NCBI RefSeq assembly: GCF_900103785.1
Contig: NZ_FNHE01000014.1
Coordinates: forward strand, 1-64,000
DNA: 64,000 nucleotides
Source of the DNA: Geodermatophilus siccatus
GTDB taxonomy: Bacteria > Actinomycetota > Actinomycetes > Mycobacteriales > Geodermatophilaceae
Reading direction: 5' to 3'
This document shows positions 28,822 to 39,382 of the stretch, piece by piece (positions within the stretch are counted from its first letter, which is position 1; each line of letters starts with the position of its first letter). A program made the translations under genes and the position numbers. Under the pieces are notes generated by a model. It saw only the letters and a list, made by a program, of their open reading frames with translations, searched no databases and had not been told where the DNA came from.

Positions 28822-28943
28822 AAGGACCCCCTGCGCCCCACCGTGGAAGGACCCCGTCCTCCCCACCCCTCGCGAGCTCGGGGCGGGACCCGAGACGGGG
28901 CCGGAGCCTCGGGACGGGGCCGGCGGCGGACCCCTGCAGGGGG
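28822..28943 (+). repeat. Family A repeat, copy A4 (nested double copy)
   Basis: Begins 3 bp after the ilvA stop. An outer pair (AAGGACCCCCTGC at the left, GGACCCCTGCAGGGGG at the right) encloses a complete inner copy at 28847-28902 with core CCTCGCGAGCTCGGGGCGGG. This looks like one copy inserted into, or duplicated within, another. Confidence 0.8.
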
Positions 28944-28958
28944 ACCGGAAAACCGGTC
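28943..28958. promoter_or_regulatory. Operator-like palindrome GACCGG-AAAA-CCGGTC
   Basis: A perfect 6+6 palindrome with an AAAA spacer ends 22 bp before the -10 of the ABC exporter, where it would cover the -35 region. The A-tract is conspicuous in this GC-rich DNA. No regulator gene is adjacent. Confidence 0.5.
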
Positions 28959-28980
28959 GGGAAGTGTCGGCCCCGTCACA

Positions 28981-28986
28981 TAGTTT
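28981..28986 (+). promoter_or_regulatory. -10 element TAGTTT for the ABC exporter operon
   Basis: TAGTTT ends 7 bp before ATG 28994, with no SD-like sequence between, so the transcript is probably leaderless. Confidence 0.5.
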
Positions 28987-28993
28987 CCCGGTC

Positions 28994-29992
28994 ATGAGCG
29001 ACGCGATCGTCGTCGAGGGCCTGGTGAAGCGCTTCGGCGCCACCACGGCCCTCGACGGGGTGCACCTGACCGTGGCCGAGGGCTCCGTCCTGGGGTTGCT
29101 GGGTCCGAACGGCGCGGGCAAGACGACGGTGGTGCGGATCCTCACCACCCTGCTGCGGGCCGACGCGGGGCGGGTGCGGGTGGCGGGGCTCGACGTGGTG
29201 GAGGACGCCGACGCGGTGCGCGCCTCGATCGGGCTGACCGGCCAGTACGCCGCCGTGGACGAGTACCTCACCGGCCTGGAGAACCTGGAGATGGTGGGGC
29301 GGCTCTACCGGCTGGGGAAGCGCGAGGCGCGGGCGCGGGCGGGCGAGCTGCTCGAGCGCTTCGACCTCACCGGGGCGGCCGACCGACCGGCCAAGACCTA
29401 CTCCGGCGGCATGCGCCGGCGGCTGGACATCGCCGCGTCGCTGATCGCCCGGCCGCGGATCCTCTTCCTCGACGAGCCGACGACGGGCCTGGACCCGCGC
29501 AGCCGGCTGGGCATGTGGGAGTTCATCGCCGACCTCGCCGACGGGGGGACGACGATCCTGCTGACCACGCAGTACCTGGAGGAGGCCGACCGGCTGGCCG
29601 ACCGGATGGTCGTCATCGACCGGGGGCGGGTCATCGCCCGCGGCACCGCCGACGACCTCAAGGCACAGGTCGGCGGTCAGCGGCTGGAGTTCACCGTGAC
29701 GACGGCGGCCGTGCTGCCCGACGTCCTGGAGCGGCTGCGGGGGATGGCCGTCGACGAACCGCAGGTCGACGAGCAGGCGCGCCGGCTGAGCCTGCCGGTC
29801 AGCGGCGGCGCAGAGATCCTGGCCGAGGCACTGCAGCGGCTCGACGGCTTCACCCCCGACATCCTCGACGTGGGTCTGCGCCGTCCTGACCTCGACGACG
29901 TCTTCCTCGCCCTCACCGGGCACGCCGCCGAGGAGACCGCCGGCGACGACGACCGGCCGGCCCAGCCGGCCGCGACCGGGGGGATGGCATGA
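28994..29992 (+). CDS. Daunorubicin-resistance-type ABC transporter ATP-binding protein
   Basis: 332 aa. Walker A LGPNGAGKTT near residue 38, signature YSGGMRRRLDIAASL near residue 137, Walker B RILFLDEPTTGLDPRSR near residue 157, H-loop region replaced by LLTTQYLEEADRLADR (Gln in place of the usual His, as in DrrA-type proteins). The C-terminal extension VLPDVLERLRGMAVDEP fits the DrrA subfamily. Its stop overlaps the permease ATG (ATGA). Predicted to power export of a drug or lipid-like compound; the substrate is unknown. Confidence 0.93.
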   Translation: MSDAIVVEGLVKRFGATTALDGVHLTVAEGSVLGLLGPNGAGKTTVVRILTTLLRADAGRVRVAGLDVVEDADAVRASIGLTGQYAAVDEYLTGLENLEMVGRLYRLGKREARARAGELLERFDLTGAADRPAKTYSGGMRRRLDIAASLIARPRILFLDEPTTGLDPRSRLGMWEFIADLADGGTTILLTTQYLEEADRLADRMVVIDRGRVIARGTADDLKAQVGGQRLEFTVTTAAVLPDVLERLRGMAVDEPQVDEQARRLSLPVSGGAEILAEALQRLDGFTPDILDVGLRRPDLDDVFLALTGHAAEETAGDDDRPAQPAATGGMA

Positions 29993-30798
29993 ACACCCTC
30001 GCGACGACGCTGTCCGACAGCGTCGTGATCACCAAGCGCAACCTGATCAAGGTCAGACGGGTGCCCGACCTGATCGTCTTCGCGACGCTCTCGCCGATCA
30101 TGTTCGTGGTGCTGTTCCGCTACGTGTTCGGCGGCGCCATCGGGGGGCTGCCGCCGGGCATCAGCTACGCCGAGTTCCTGCTGCCCGGGATCTTCGCCCA
30201 GACGGTGGTCTTCGGGAGCACGATCACCGGCGCCAGCCTCGCGGACGACCTGCAGAAGGGGCTGATCGACCGGTTCCGCTCCCTGCCGATGTCCCGTTCG
30301 GCCGTACTCGTCGGTCGGACGGTCGCCGACGCCGGGCTCAACGTCATCTCGATCGCCGTCATGGCCCTGACCGGCCTGGTCGTCGGCTGGCGGATCAACT
30401 CCTCGCTCGGAGAGGCGCTCGCCGGGTTCCTCGTGCTGCTGGTCTTCGCCTACGCGATCTCGTGGCTGATGGCGGTGGTCGGGCTGCTGGTCCGCACGCC
30501 GGAGGTCGTCAACAACGCCAGCTTCATCGTCATCTTCCCGCTGACGTTCATCGCCAACACCTTCGTGCCGCTGGAGACCTTCCCCTCGGTGCTGAGGGTC
30601 TTCGCCGAGTGGAACCCCGTCTCGACGGTCACCCTGGCGTCGCGGGAGCTGTTCGGCAACGTGCCACCGGGCACCCCGGTGCCCGACGTCTGGTCGCTGC
30701 AGAACCCGGTGCTCTACACGCTGGTCTGGACGGCGGTCATCCTGGCCGTCTTCGTGCCGCTGTCGGTGCGGCTCTACCAGCGCACCGCGACGCGGTGA
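29989..30798 (+). CDS. ABC-2 type permease (DrrB-like)
   Basis: 269 aa with six predicted membrane helices. Seen: FATLSPIMFVVLFRYVFGGA near residue 24, the ABC-2 motif region LQKGLIDRFRSLPMSRSAVL near residue 84, and PLETFPSVLRVFAEWNPVST near residue 190. It starts ATGA-overlapped with the ATPase gene and would form its membrane partner. A partial family B repeat begins 5 bp after its stop. Confidence 0.92.
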   Translation: MNTLATTLSDSVVITKRNLIKVRRVPDLIVFATLSPIMFVVLFRYVFGGAIGGLPPGISYAEFLLPGIFAQTVVFGSTITGASLADDLQKGLIDRFRSLPMSRSAVLVGRTVADAGLNVISIAVMALTGLVVGWRINSSLGEALAGFLVLLVFAYAISWLMAVVGLLVRTPEVVNNASFIVIFPLTFIANTFVPLETFPSVLRVFAEWNPVSTVTLASRELFGNVPPGTPVPDVWSLQNPVLYTLVWTAVILAVFVPLSVRLYQRTATR

Positions 30799-30803
30799 GG
30801 CGA

Positions 30804-30842
30804 ACACCGCGGTCAGGTGCCGTCCCCGACCGACGCTGAGCT
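30804..30842 (+). repeat. Family B repeat, partial copy B3
   Basis: ACACCGCGG(T)CAGGTGCCGTCCCCG(A)CCG...GCTGAGC matches the first half of family B. It lies 5 bp after the ABC permease stop in the same orientation. Confidence 0.6.
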
Positions 30843-30889
30843 CGGCACCACCGGACACCCCGCGCGGCGTACGACCCGTGCGCGCCAGG

Positions 30890-32950
30890 ATGGACCTCGT
30901 GCCCGCCTCCGCCGCCCCGTCCGCCGACAACCCGCTGCTCGAGCCGTCCCGGCTGCCGCTGCAGCTGCCGCCCTTCGCGGAGATCACCCTCGAGCACTGC
31001 CGCGAGGCGGTGTTGGCCGGGATGGCCGAGCAGCGTGCCGAGGTCGCCGCCATCGTCGGGTCGCCCGAGCCGCCCACGTTCGAGAACACCGTCGTCGCGC
31101 TGGAGCGGTCCGGGCGGCTGTACCGCCGCGCCGGCGCGGTGTTCCACAACCTCGCCTCGTCGGTCGCGACCGACCGGTTGCGTGAGGTGGAGCGGGAGCT
31201 GGCCCCGCTGGAGTCCGCGCACGGCGACGCCCTGCGGCTGGACCCCGCCCTGTTCGCCCGCATCGACGCCGTCCACGCGCAGCGGCACGACTCGGGCCTG
31301 GACGCCGAGGCGGTCCGGTTGGTGGAGCGCTACCACCTGGACTTCGTGCTCGCCGGCGCGCGGCTCGACGAGGCCGGCCGGGCCCGGCTGACCGAGCTCA
31401 ACCGCGAGCTGTCGGAGCTGTCGACGAGGTTCGGGCAGAACCTGCAGCTGGCCACCGAGGCCGCCGCGGTCGTGGTGGGCGACGTCGCCGAGCTCGACGG
31501 GCTGGGCCCGGAGGAGGTCGCCGCGGCAGCCCGCGCCGCCGCCGACCGAGGGGTGGCCGGCTTCCTCATCCCGCTGCTGCTGCCCACCGGTCAGCCGGTG
31601 CTGACCAAGCTGCGCAACAGGGAGCTGCGCCGCCGGGTGTTCGAGGCCTCGGTGGGGCGGGCGTCGGGCGGCGAGCACGACAACGGGCCGGTCGCCGTCC
31701 GGATCGCCCGGGTGCGCGCCGAGCGCGCCCGGCTGCTCGGCTTCGACACCCACGCCGACCTGGTGCTCGCCGACCAGACCGCGCGCAGCACGGCGGCGGT
31801 CGACGCGATGCTCGGCCGGATGGTGGGGCCGTCGCTGGCCAACGCGCAGGCGGAGGCGGCCGCGCTGGGCGAGGTCGCCGCGCGGGACGGCGTGACCGAC
31901 CTGGCGCCCTGGGACTGGGCCTTCTACAGCGAGCGGGTGCGCGCCGAGCGGTACTCGGTCGACACCGCGGCGCTGCGACCGTGGTTCGAGCTGGACCGGG
32001 TGCTCGTCGACGGCGTCTTCGCCGCCGCCGAGCGGCTCTACGGCTACCGGTTCACGCCGCGGCCCGACCTCGGCGGCTACCACCCCGACGTCCGGGTCTG
32101 GGAGGTCTCCGACGCGGACGGGCAGACCATCGGCCTCTACCTCGGCGACTTCTACGCCCGCGAGGGCAAGCGCGGCGGGGCCTGGATGAGCTCGTTCGTC
32201 ACCCAGTCGCGGCTGCTGGACACCCGGCCGGTCGTCGTGAACAACCTCAACGTCACCCGTGGCGCCGACGGGCAGCCCACCCTGCTGACCCTCGACGAGG
32301 TCAACACGTTGTTCCACGAGTTCGGCCACACGCTGCACGGCCTGAGCTCCGCCGTCACCTACCCGCGCTTCTCCGGCACCAGCGTGCCGCGCGACTTCGT
32401 CGAGTTCCCGAGCCAGGTCAACGAGATGTGGGCGCTGTGGCCGGAGGTCCTGGCCGGCTACGCCCGGCACGTCGAGACCGGTGAGCCGCTGCCGGCCAGC
32501 GTCGTCGAGGCGATCGAGGCCGCCCAGCTGTGGGGCGAGGGCTTCGCGACGCTGGAGTACCTGGCGGCCACGCTGCTCGACCAGGCCTGGCACCGGATCA
32601 CGCCGGAGACCGAGGTCGGCGACCCGCAGGGGTTCGAGCGGGCCGCGCTCGAGGCGGCCGGTGTCGCCCACGACCTGGTGCCGCCGCGCTACCGGACGAC
32701 GTACTTCCAGCACGTCTTCGCCGGGGGCTACGCGGCCGGCTACTACTCCTACATCTGGTCGGAGGTGCTCGACGCCGACACGGTGGAGTGGTTCAGGGAG
32801 AACGGGGGGCTGCGCCGGGAGAACGGCGAGGTCTTCCGGTCGCGGCTGCTGTCCGTCGGCGGGGCGGTGGACCCGCTGGAGGCCTTCCGCGCCGTCCGCG
32901 GCCGGGACGCCGACCCGACCCCGTTGCTCCGCCGCCGCGGGCTCTGCTGA
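30890..32950 (+). CDS. M3 family metallopeptidase (oligopeptidase A/Dcp type)
   Basis: About 686 aa, normal for the family. The zinc site LFHEFGHTLHGLSS (HExxH) is near residue 475, with the third ligand Glu in VEFPSQVNEMW about 30 residues on. N-terminal helical region ITLEHCREAVLAGMAEQRAEV and C-terminal YSYIWSEVLDADTVEWF are typical. Cytoplasmic; degrades oligopeptides. Start is uncertain between GTG 30878, ATG 30890 and GTG 30899; AGGA at 30887-30890 would favour 30899. A family B repeat follows. Confidence 0.93.
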   Translation: MDLVPASAAPSADNPLLEPSRLPLQLPPFAEITLEHCREAVLAGMAEQRAEVAAIVGSPEPPTFENTVVALERSGRLYRRAGAVFHNLASSVATDRLREVERELAPLESAHGDALRLDPALFARIDAVHAQRHDSGLDAEAVRLVERYHLDFVLAGARLDEAGRARLTELNRELSELSTRFGQNLQLATEAAAVVVGDVAELDGLGPEEVAAAARAAADRGVAGFLIPLLLPTGQPVLTKLRNRELRRRVFEASVGRASGGEHDNGPVAVRIARVRAERARLLGFDTHADLVLADQTARSTAAVDAMLGRMVGPSLANAQAEAAALGEVAARDGVTDLAPWDWAFYSERVRAERYSVDTAALRPWFELDRVLVDGVFAAAERLYGYRFTPRPDLGGYHPDVRVWEVSDADGQTIGLYLGDFYAREGKRGGAWMSSFVTQSRLLDTRPVVVNNLNVTRGADGQPTLLTLDEVNTLFHEFGHTLHGLSSAVTYPRFSGTSVPRDFVEFPSQVNEMWALWPEVLAGYARHVETGEPLPASVVEAIEAAQLWGEGFATLEYLAATLLDQAWHRITPETEVGDPQGFERAALEAAGVAHDLVPPRYRTTYFQHVFAGGYAAGYYSYIWSEVLDADTVEWFRENGGLRRENGEVFRSRLLSVGGAVDPLEAFRAVRGRDADPTPLLRRRGLC

Positions 32951-32969
32951 CCGCGGTCCTCCGGACCGC

Positions 32970-33050
32970 ACCGCGGCCAGGTGCCGTCCCCGGCCGGGCT
33001 GAGCCGCCGCGTCGTTCCTCGCGGAGACCCTCCGGGCCCCCACTCGTCAC
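32970..33050 (+). repeat. Family B repeat, copy B2
   Basis: Roughly 80-bp element matching copy B1: ACCGCGGCCAGGTGCCGTCC, then GCTGAGCCGCCGCG, then CGCGGAGACCCTCCGGGCCC and CACTCG. It lies 20 bp after the M3 peptidase stop, in the gene's orientation, and the convergent RNHCP gene ends 28 bp beyond. Confidence 0.75.
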
Positions 33051-33077
33051 GACACCGCCCTGCTACGAACCGCCCTG

Positions 33078-33404
33078 CTACAACCAGGGCAGGGACAGGA
33101 CGACGTCCAGGTCGTCCGGCCCCTCGCCCTCGCGGACCAGCCGGTTGGGCTGGCGGTGGCCGCACGCTGTGCAGCGGTGGACCACCTGCCAGCCCTTGCC
33201 CGACTTCTCCACCAGGCCGATCGGCGCCATCGGCGCCCGGCAGGTGCTCGCCCGGTCGCCGGGGAGGTCGTCGACGTGCAGCGACCACAGGCACACCGGG
33301 CAGTGGTTGCGGTAGTGCCCGTCGCTGTTGGCCGGCACCGCCGACCCGCAGTGCACGCAGGCGAACCCGGTGTTCTCCGCCCGCCGGGAGCGGACGGGGC
33401 TCAC
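33078..33404 (-). CDS. RNHCP domain zinc-ribbon-like protein
   Basis: 108 aa. Four Cys pairs or singles (CVHCG, RNHCPVCLWSLHVD, STCRAP, RCTACGHRQPNRL) give the RNHCP domain its name and suggest one or two zinc sites. Known members are small, of unclear role, sometimes thought to be nucleic-acid binding. GTG start at 33404. greA lies 13 bp upstream in the same direction, so they may be co-transcribed. Confidence 0.85.
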   Translation of the reverse strand: MSPVRSRRAENTGFACVHCGSAVPANSDGHYRNHCPVCLWSLHVDDLPGDRASTCRAPMAPIGLVEKSGKGWQVVHRCTACGHRQPNRLVREGEGPDDLDVVLSLPWL

Positions 33405-33417
33405 GGCCGCGCCCCGG

Positions 33418-33921
33418 TCAGGGGACGAACGGCTCGACGGCGACGACGTCGACGGTGATGTCGCGGCCGTTGGGCGCCTGGTAGGTCACCGTCGTCCCGG
33501 GCTTCGCGCCGAGGATGGCCGAGCCGAGCGCCGACTCGGGGGAGTAGACCTGCAGCCCCGTCGTCCCGGCGATCTCCCGCGAGCCGAGGAGGAACTTCTC
33601 GGTCTCGTCGTCACCCTGGAAGCGGATGGTGATCACGGTGCCGGTGGCGGCGTGCGTCGCCGTCGTGGGCGCGTCGCCGACGCGGGCCTTCCGCAGCAGG
33701 TCCTCCAGCTGGCGGATGCGGGCCTCCTGCCGGCCCTGCTCGTCCTTGGCGGCGTGGTAGCCGCCGTTCTCGCGGAGGTCGCCTTCCTCGCGGCGGGCGT
33801 TGATCTCGGCGGCCATGGCCGGACGGCCCGCCACCAGCTGGTCGAGCTCGGCCTTCAGCCGGTCGTGGGCCTCCTGGGTCAGCCAGACGCCCTGGTCCTG
33901 CTCGTCAGTGGGGGTGGACAC
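33418..33921 (-). CDS. greA: Transcription elongation factor GreA
   Basis: 167 aa. Stimulates transcript cleavage by backtracked RNA polymerase. The N-terminal coiled coil (LTQEAHDRLKAELDQLVAGR to about residue 75) carries the acidic tip segment RREEGDLRENGGYHAAKDEQ, and the C-terminal FKBP-like domain contains GSREIAGTTGLQVYSPESALG. GTG at 33921 has AGGAG 7 bp upstream; the open frame extends further but without SD or homology. Divergent from mca, as in M. tuberculosis (Rv1080c/Rv1082). Confidence 0.96.
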   Translation of the reverse strand: MSTPTDEQDQGVWLTQEAHDRLKAELDQLVAGRPAMAAEINARREEGDLRENGGYHAAKDEQGRQEARIRQLEDLLRKARVGDAPTTATHAATGTVITIRFQGDDETEKFLLGSREIAGTTGLQVYSPESALGSAILGAKPGTTVTYQAPNGRDITVDVVAVEPFVP

Positions 33922-34139
33922 GGCAGTGCTCCTGAAATGTCGGTGGCCGCTCCCCGCCCGGGGAACGGCCGCGTTCAGAACGGCCAACGTAACACCGTCG
34001 CCCGGGTCCGGTGTTCCACCGGGACCCGGGCCTCCGGGATGCGGAACGGTAGCGGACCGCAGCGTGACGAGCGCCACGAACACCCGATCGAGGGCCTCGG
34101 CGGCGGCGGCGCCCCTCCTCGCCGGTGGATGATGGGCCG

Positions 34140-35027
34140 GTGACCGAAGCGGACCCGTTGCGCCTGCTCGCCGTGCACGCCCACCCCGACGACGAGTCGA
34201 GCAAGGGCGCCGCGACCATGGCCAAGTACGTCGCGGAGGGTGTCCGCGTCATGGTGGCGACCTGCACCGGGGGTGAGCGCGGTTCGGTGCTCAACCCGGC
34301 GCTGGACCGGCCCGACGTCTGGGAGCGCCTGCCGGAGATCCGCCGCGAGGAGATGGCCCGGGCGCGCGAGGTCCTCGGCGTCGAGCAGGAGTTCCTCGGG
34401 TTCGTGGACTCCGGCCTGCCCGAGGGCGACCCGCTGCCGCCGCTGCCCGAGGGCTGTTTCGCGCTGGTGCCGACCGAGGAGGCGGCCGCGCCGCTGGTCG
34501 AGCTGATCCGCCGGTTCAAGCCGCACGTGATCACCACGTACGACGAGCGCGGCGGCTACCCGCACCCGGACCACATCAAGACCCACGAGGTCTCGGTGCA
34601 CGCCTTCGACGCCGCCGGCGACCCCGACCGCTACCCCGACCTCGGGGAACCGTGGCAGCCGCTCAAGCTCTACTACCACATGGGTTTCACGCTGCCCCGG
34701 ACGCGGGCGCTGCACGAGGCGATCCTCGCCTCGGGCCAGGAGTCGCCCTACGCCGAGTGGCTGGAGAACTGGGACCCCGAGCGGGACATGTCGCACCGGG
34801 TCACCACCAAGGTGCCGTGCGCGGAGTACTTCGCCGTCCGGGACGCCGCGCTGATCGCGCACGCCACCCAGATCGACCCGAACGGCCGCTGGTTCGCCTG
34901 CCCGCTGGAGGTCCAGCAGCGGGTCTGGCCGACCGAGGACTACGAGCTGGCCCGGTCGGTCGTCGACTCGCCGGCGCCCGAGGACGACCTCTTCGCCGGG
35001 GTCCGCAGTGAGGTGGTCGTGCGATGA
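34140..35027 (+). CDS. mca: Mycothiol S-conjugate amidase Mca
   Basis: 295 aa zinc amidase that cleaves mycothiol S-conjugates, releasing a mercapturic acid for export: actinobacterial thiol detoxification. Seen: zinc ligands in [15 protein letters not shown] at the N-terminus and [12 protein letters not shown] near residue 140, plus [20 protein letters not shown] and KLYYHMGF. Length and spacing fit Mca rather than the deacetylase MshB. GTG 34140 gives the family's usual N-terminus; GTG 34125 is an alternative. Its stop overlaps the next gene's ATG. Confidence 0.95.
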   Translation: MTEADPLRLLAVHAHPDDESSKGAATMAKYVAEGVRVMVATCTGGERGSVLNPALDRPDVWERLPEIRREEMARAREVLGVEQEFLGFVDSGLPEGDPLPPLPEGCFALVPTEEAAAPLVELIRRFKPHVITTYDERGGYPHPDHIKTHEVSVHAFDAAGDPDRYPDLGEPWQPLKLYYHMGFTLPRTRALHEAILASGQESPYAEWLENWDPERDMSHRVTTKVPCAEYFAVRDAALIAHATQIDPNGRWFACPLEVQQRVWPTEDYELARSVVDSPAPEDDLFAGVRSEVVVR

Positions 35028-35350
35028 ACGGGCTCGTGCTCCTCGCCGCCGAGCAGCAGCTGCCCGAGGACGTCGGCAAGGCCGGCCCCATCGGTGCGCT
35101 GCTGACCGTGCTGCTCTTCATCGCCATCCTGCTGCTGGTGAGGTCGATGACCACCCACCTCAAGCGGGTGCCGCGCAGCTTCGAGCGCGGGGACGACGGC
35201 CCGCGGGTCGTCGTCCCCGACACCCCGGCCGAGCTGGTGGACCCGGCACCCGCGCCGGGGCAGGAGCTGCTGGACACGCTGCGGCGGGCGCCTCGGGCGA
35301 TCGAAGGCCCACGCCGGGACGACGGCCGGCCGGACGCCACGGAGGGCTGA
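35024..35350 (+). CDS. Small single-pass membrane protein downstream of mca
   Basis: 108 aa with one hydrophobic helix (about residues 22-41, [20 protein letters not shown]) followed by a basic [10 protein letters not shown] and a Pro/Asp-rich cytoplasmic tail. Same position and layout as M. tuberculosis Rv1083. Function unknown. ATG overlaps the mca stop (ATGA), so translation is likely coupled. Confidence 0.85.
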   Translation: MNGLVLLAAEQQLPEDVGKAGPIGALLTVLLFIAILLLVRSMTTHLKRVPRSFERGDDGPRVVVPDTPAELVDPAPAPGQELLDTLRRAPRAIEGPRRDDGRPDATEG

Positions 35351-35374
35351 CCGGCCGGCCGCCGCCGGGCCGGG

Positions 35375-35935
35375 CTACCAGCGGTGGGCGACGTCGATGA
35401 CCAGCCGGTCGACACCGGCGGACGAGCCCTCGAGGACGAAGGCGCGGAACGGCAGCCGGGCGCGGGTGCCGATGCCGAGGCCGGTGTGGCCCTCGAACGA
35501 GCCCAGCCAGGCCACCTGCCGCAGCGTGCGGTACCCGCTCACGTCGACGACCTCGCGCCGGTTCGCCGGGGTGTAGGTCGGGCGGCCCCGGTCGTCGTAG
35601 GCCACCGCGCCGAGGGTCACCTGCAGGTCCGCGCCGCCGCGCAGCGGGACCACCGTCCCGCTGCCGTCCTCGCGCACCGAGTCCACGTACCGGACCGACC
35701 AGGAGTCGAAGCCGGACACCTCTGCGACGTCGACGACGATCCGGTCGAAGCACTCGTGCCGCCCGGCGCGGACGTCCTGGACGAGGTCGTCCCCAGGTGC
35801 GGCGCGGCCGGCCACCTCTGGCTGGGAGCCCCAGGTGACGCCGCAGGAGGGAGCCGCACTCGCCGAGGCGGGTGCGGCCACCCCCAGCGCGGCGAGGGCG
35901 GAGACGGCGAGGACGAGGAACCGGGATCGGTTCAT
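35375..35935 (-). CDS. Secreted AMIN-like domain protein
   Basis: 186 aa. A clear Sec signal peptide (MNRSRFLVLAVSALAALGVA, cleavage likely after ASASA). The mature part has FDRIVVDV near residue 65, VTLGAVAYDDRGRPTY near residue 108 and ends RLVIDVAHRW, matching actinobacterial AMIN-like proteins, often annotated as (lipo)proteins. One Cys pair (CGVTW, HECFDR) could form a disulfide. Role unknown, probably envelope-associated. A perfect palindrome lies 69 bp upstream of its ATG. Confidence 0.8.
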   Translation of the reverse strand: MNRSRFLVLAVSALAALGVAAPASASAAPSCGVTWGSQPEVAGRAAPGDDLVQDVRAGRHECFDRIVVDVAEVSGFDSWSVRYVDSVREDGSGTVVPLRGGADLQVTLGAVAYDDRGRPTYTPANRREVVDVSGYRTLRQVAWLGSFEGHTGLGIGTRARLPFRAFVLEGSSAGVDRLVIDVAHRW

Positions 35936-36333
35936 GGCGGACCTCCTTGAGGAATCGATGCCGACGGCAGGATCTGCCCGACGCGACCGTCCGCGCCATG
36001 GGCGTCGACATGTCGACTCGATGAAGTACCCCGGGAGTCGCGGGCAGACTTTGCCAACCGTGACCGGTGCGCCTTCCCCGCTCCGGTGGCAACCTGTGTT
36101 ATCAGCCCGTCCGCGTCACCACTCGGCTGCCGTGTGTGATCCGTCGAGGGTGGTGGCCCGGGCGCGGCGACTCCCCGTCGATCGGCCGGGTCTTCGGGGA
36201 CCACTGCGACCTGCCGGCGCCGCTGCCGCCTGAGGAGGTCATGCGCGCGGACGTGGCGCAGGAGCTCTGCGCCCGGGAGCGACCCCGGTTCGGTGGGCAG
36301 CCGGCCGGCAGGTCCCGCGGCGGACGCCGAGCG
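35936..36333. other. 398-bp intergenic region
   Basis: Between two minus-strand genes. It contains the GTCGACATGTCGAC palindrome and the probable promoter of the AMIN-like gene. No convincing coding sequence was seen on either strand; open frames crossing it are extensions of neighbouring shadows. Confidence 0.6.
36004..36017. promoter_or_regulatory. Perfect palindrome GTCGACATGTCGAC
   Basis: 14-bp perfect palindrome centred about 75 bp upstream of the AMIN-like gene's ATG, a position suited to an operator. No nearby regulator identifies its binding protein. Confidence 0.4.
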
Positions 36334-37116
36334 TCAGTGGTGGGGGCCGTGCCGGCCGAGGGTCTCCACGGGGGTCGCGCCGGGGCGGGTCCACTGCGGC
36401 ACGGGGCGGCTGGTCGGGCCCCAGGTGGCGTTCCCGTCCGCGTCCGAGCGCCAGTACCAGCACGCGTGGCGCCCCTCGGGCCAGCCCTCGGGCTTGTCCT
36501 CCCACGCCTCGCCGCGGCCGTAGGGCGTCCTGTCGAGCAGGCCGAAGGACGCGGCGACCGGCTCGTTGCCGCGGCCCGTCGTGGAGTAGGTGAGGAACGT
36601 GCGGTCGCCGTCGCGCAGGAAGCAGGTGAGGTACCCCATCTCCCCGCCGACCGGCTCCGCCAGGTCGCGCACGGAGTACCAGGGCTGGGTGTAGCCCATG
36701 AACTCGACGAAGGCGGCCACCTCGTCCCACCGGCCTGTGGTGAGGACGGCGAACGAGACACCCCGGGCGTCGAGGTACACGGTGTCCCTCAGCTGCCAGG
36801 TCGTCATCGTGCAGCCCTCGCACTGCCCCTGGTGCGGCGCGCCGTCGTACCACATGTGCTTGTAGACCACGAGCTCGTCGCGGCCCTGGAACAGGTCGAG
36901 GAACGGGACCGGGCCGTCGGGGCCGACGACCCCCACCGTCCCGTCGAACTCCACCATCGGCAGCCGGCGGCGGGCCGCGGCGAGGGCGTCGCCCTCACGG
37001 GTGTGGGCCTTCTCGCGGACCAGGAGCTCGTTCCTGGCGGCCTGCCAGGTGGCCAGGTCGACGACGGGCGGGCGGCCGGGCAGCGCGGTGGTCGGGCGGT
37101 CCGGAGTGGTGGTCAT
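36334..37116 (-). CDS. DUF899 family thioredoxin-fold-like protein
   Basis: 260 aa. Matches DUF899: [20 protein letters not shown] near residue 28, [30 protein letters not shown] near residue 83 (one CxxC-like pair), [24 protein letters not shown] and [21 protein letters not shown] near the C-terminus. The family has a thioredoxin-like fold with unknown substrate. ATG at 37116 is preceded by GGAGGA. It is divergent from the DUF255 gene across 212 bp and absent from this position in M. tuberculosis, so it may be a local insertion. Confidence 0.9.
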   Translation of the reverse strand: MTTTPDRPTTALPGRPPVVDLATWQAARNELLVREKAHTREGDALAAARRRLPMVEFDGTVGVVGPDGPVPFLDLFQGRDELVVYKHMWYDGAPHQGQCEGCTMTTWQLRDTVYLDARGVSFAVLTTGRWDEVAAFVEFMGYTQPWYSVRDLAEPVGGEMGYLTCFLRDGDRTFLTYSTTGRGNEPVAASFGLLDRTPYGRGEAWEDKPEGWPEGRHACWYWRSDADGNATWGPTSRPVPQWTRPGATPVETLGRHGPHH

Positions 37117-37328
37117 GGAGTCCTCCGCGGGATCTGTGCCGGGCGGCGTCGGACGACGTCCTGCGACGGTCACCAGAGCAGACCGGCGCGCCGGCCGGAA
37201 CTCATCGCGGTCGGGGACGATCCCGGCGGACCGGCAGTGCTCCGGCGGCAGGCTCCGGGTTCGCCCGTGACGGCGTCGAGGCTCCCGGCGTCCGTTCGCA
37301 CCCGGACCGGTGTGGGAAGGAGACGGGC

Positions 37329-39319
<1,991 letters not shown>

Positions 39320-39326
<7 letters not shown>

Positions 39327-39348
39327 CCGCGCCACAGCGGCTTACCGT
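39320..39348 (+). promoter_or_regulatory. Promoter of the RHH-type gene (-35 TTCCTG, -10 TACCGT)
   Basis: TTCCTG at 39320-39325 and TACCGT at 39343-39348 are 17 bp apart. The -35 overlaps the stop codon of the DUF255 gene. The predicted start near 39355 leaves a 28-nt leader with GGGAGG before GTG 39383. Confidence 0.45.
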
Positions 39349-39360
39349 GTAAGTGTGTAA
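39341..39360. promoter_or_regulatory. Candidate operator CTTACCGTGTAAG plus GTGTAA direct repeat
   Basis: CTTAC-CGT-GTAAG (39341-39353) is a 5+5 palindrome covering the -10, and GTGTAA occurs at 39347-39352 and again at 39355-39360, an 8-bp period. This is one of the most AT-rich patches in the region. Confidence 0.55.
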
Positions 39361-39382
39361 TCACCCCACTCGGGAGGCCGTC

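Noticed and set aside
33922-34083. N-terminal extension of GreA to 34083
   Set aside because: The added 54 residues have no similarity to GreA, and GTG 33921 has a well-spaced AGGAG.
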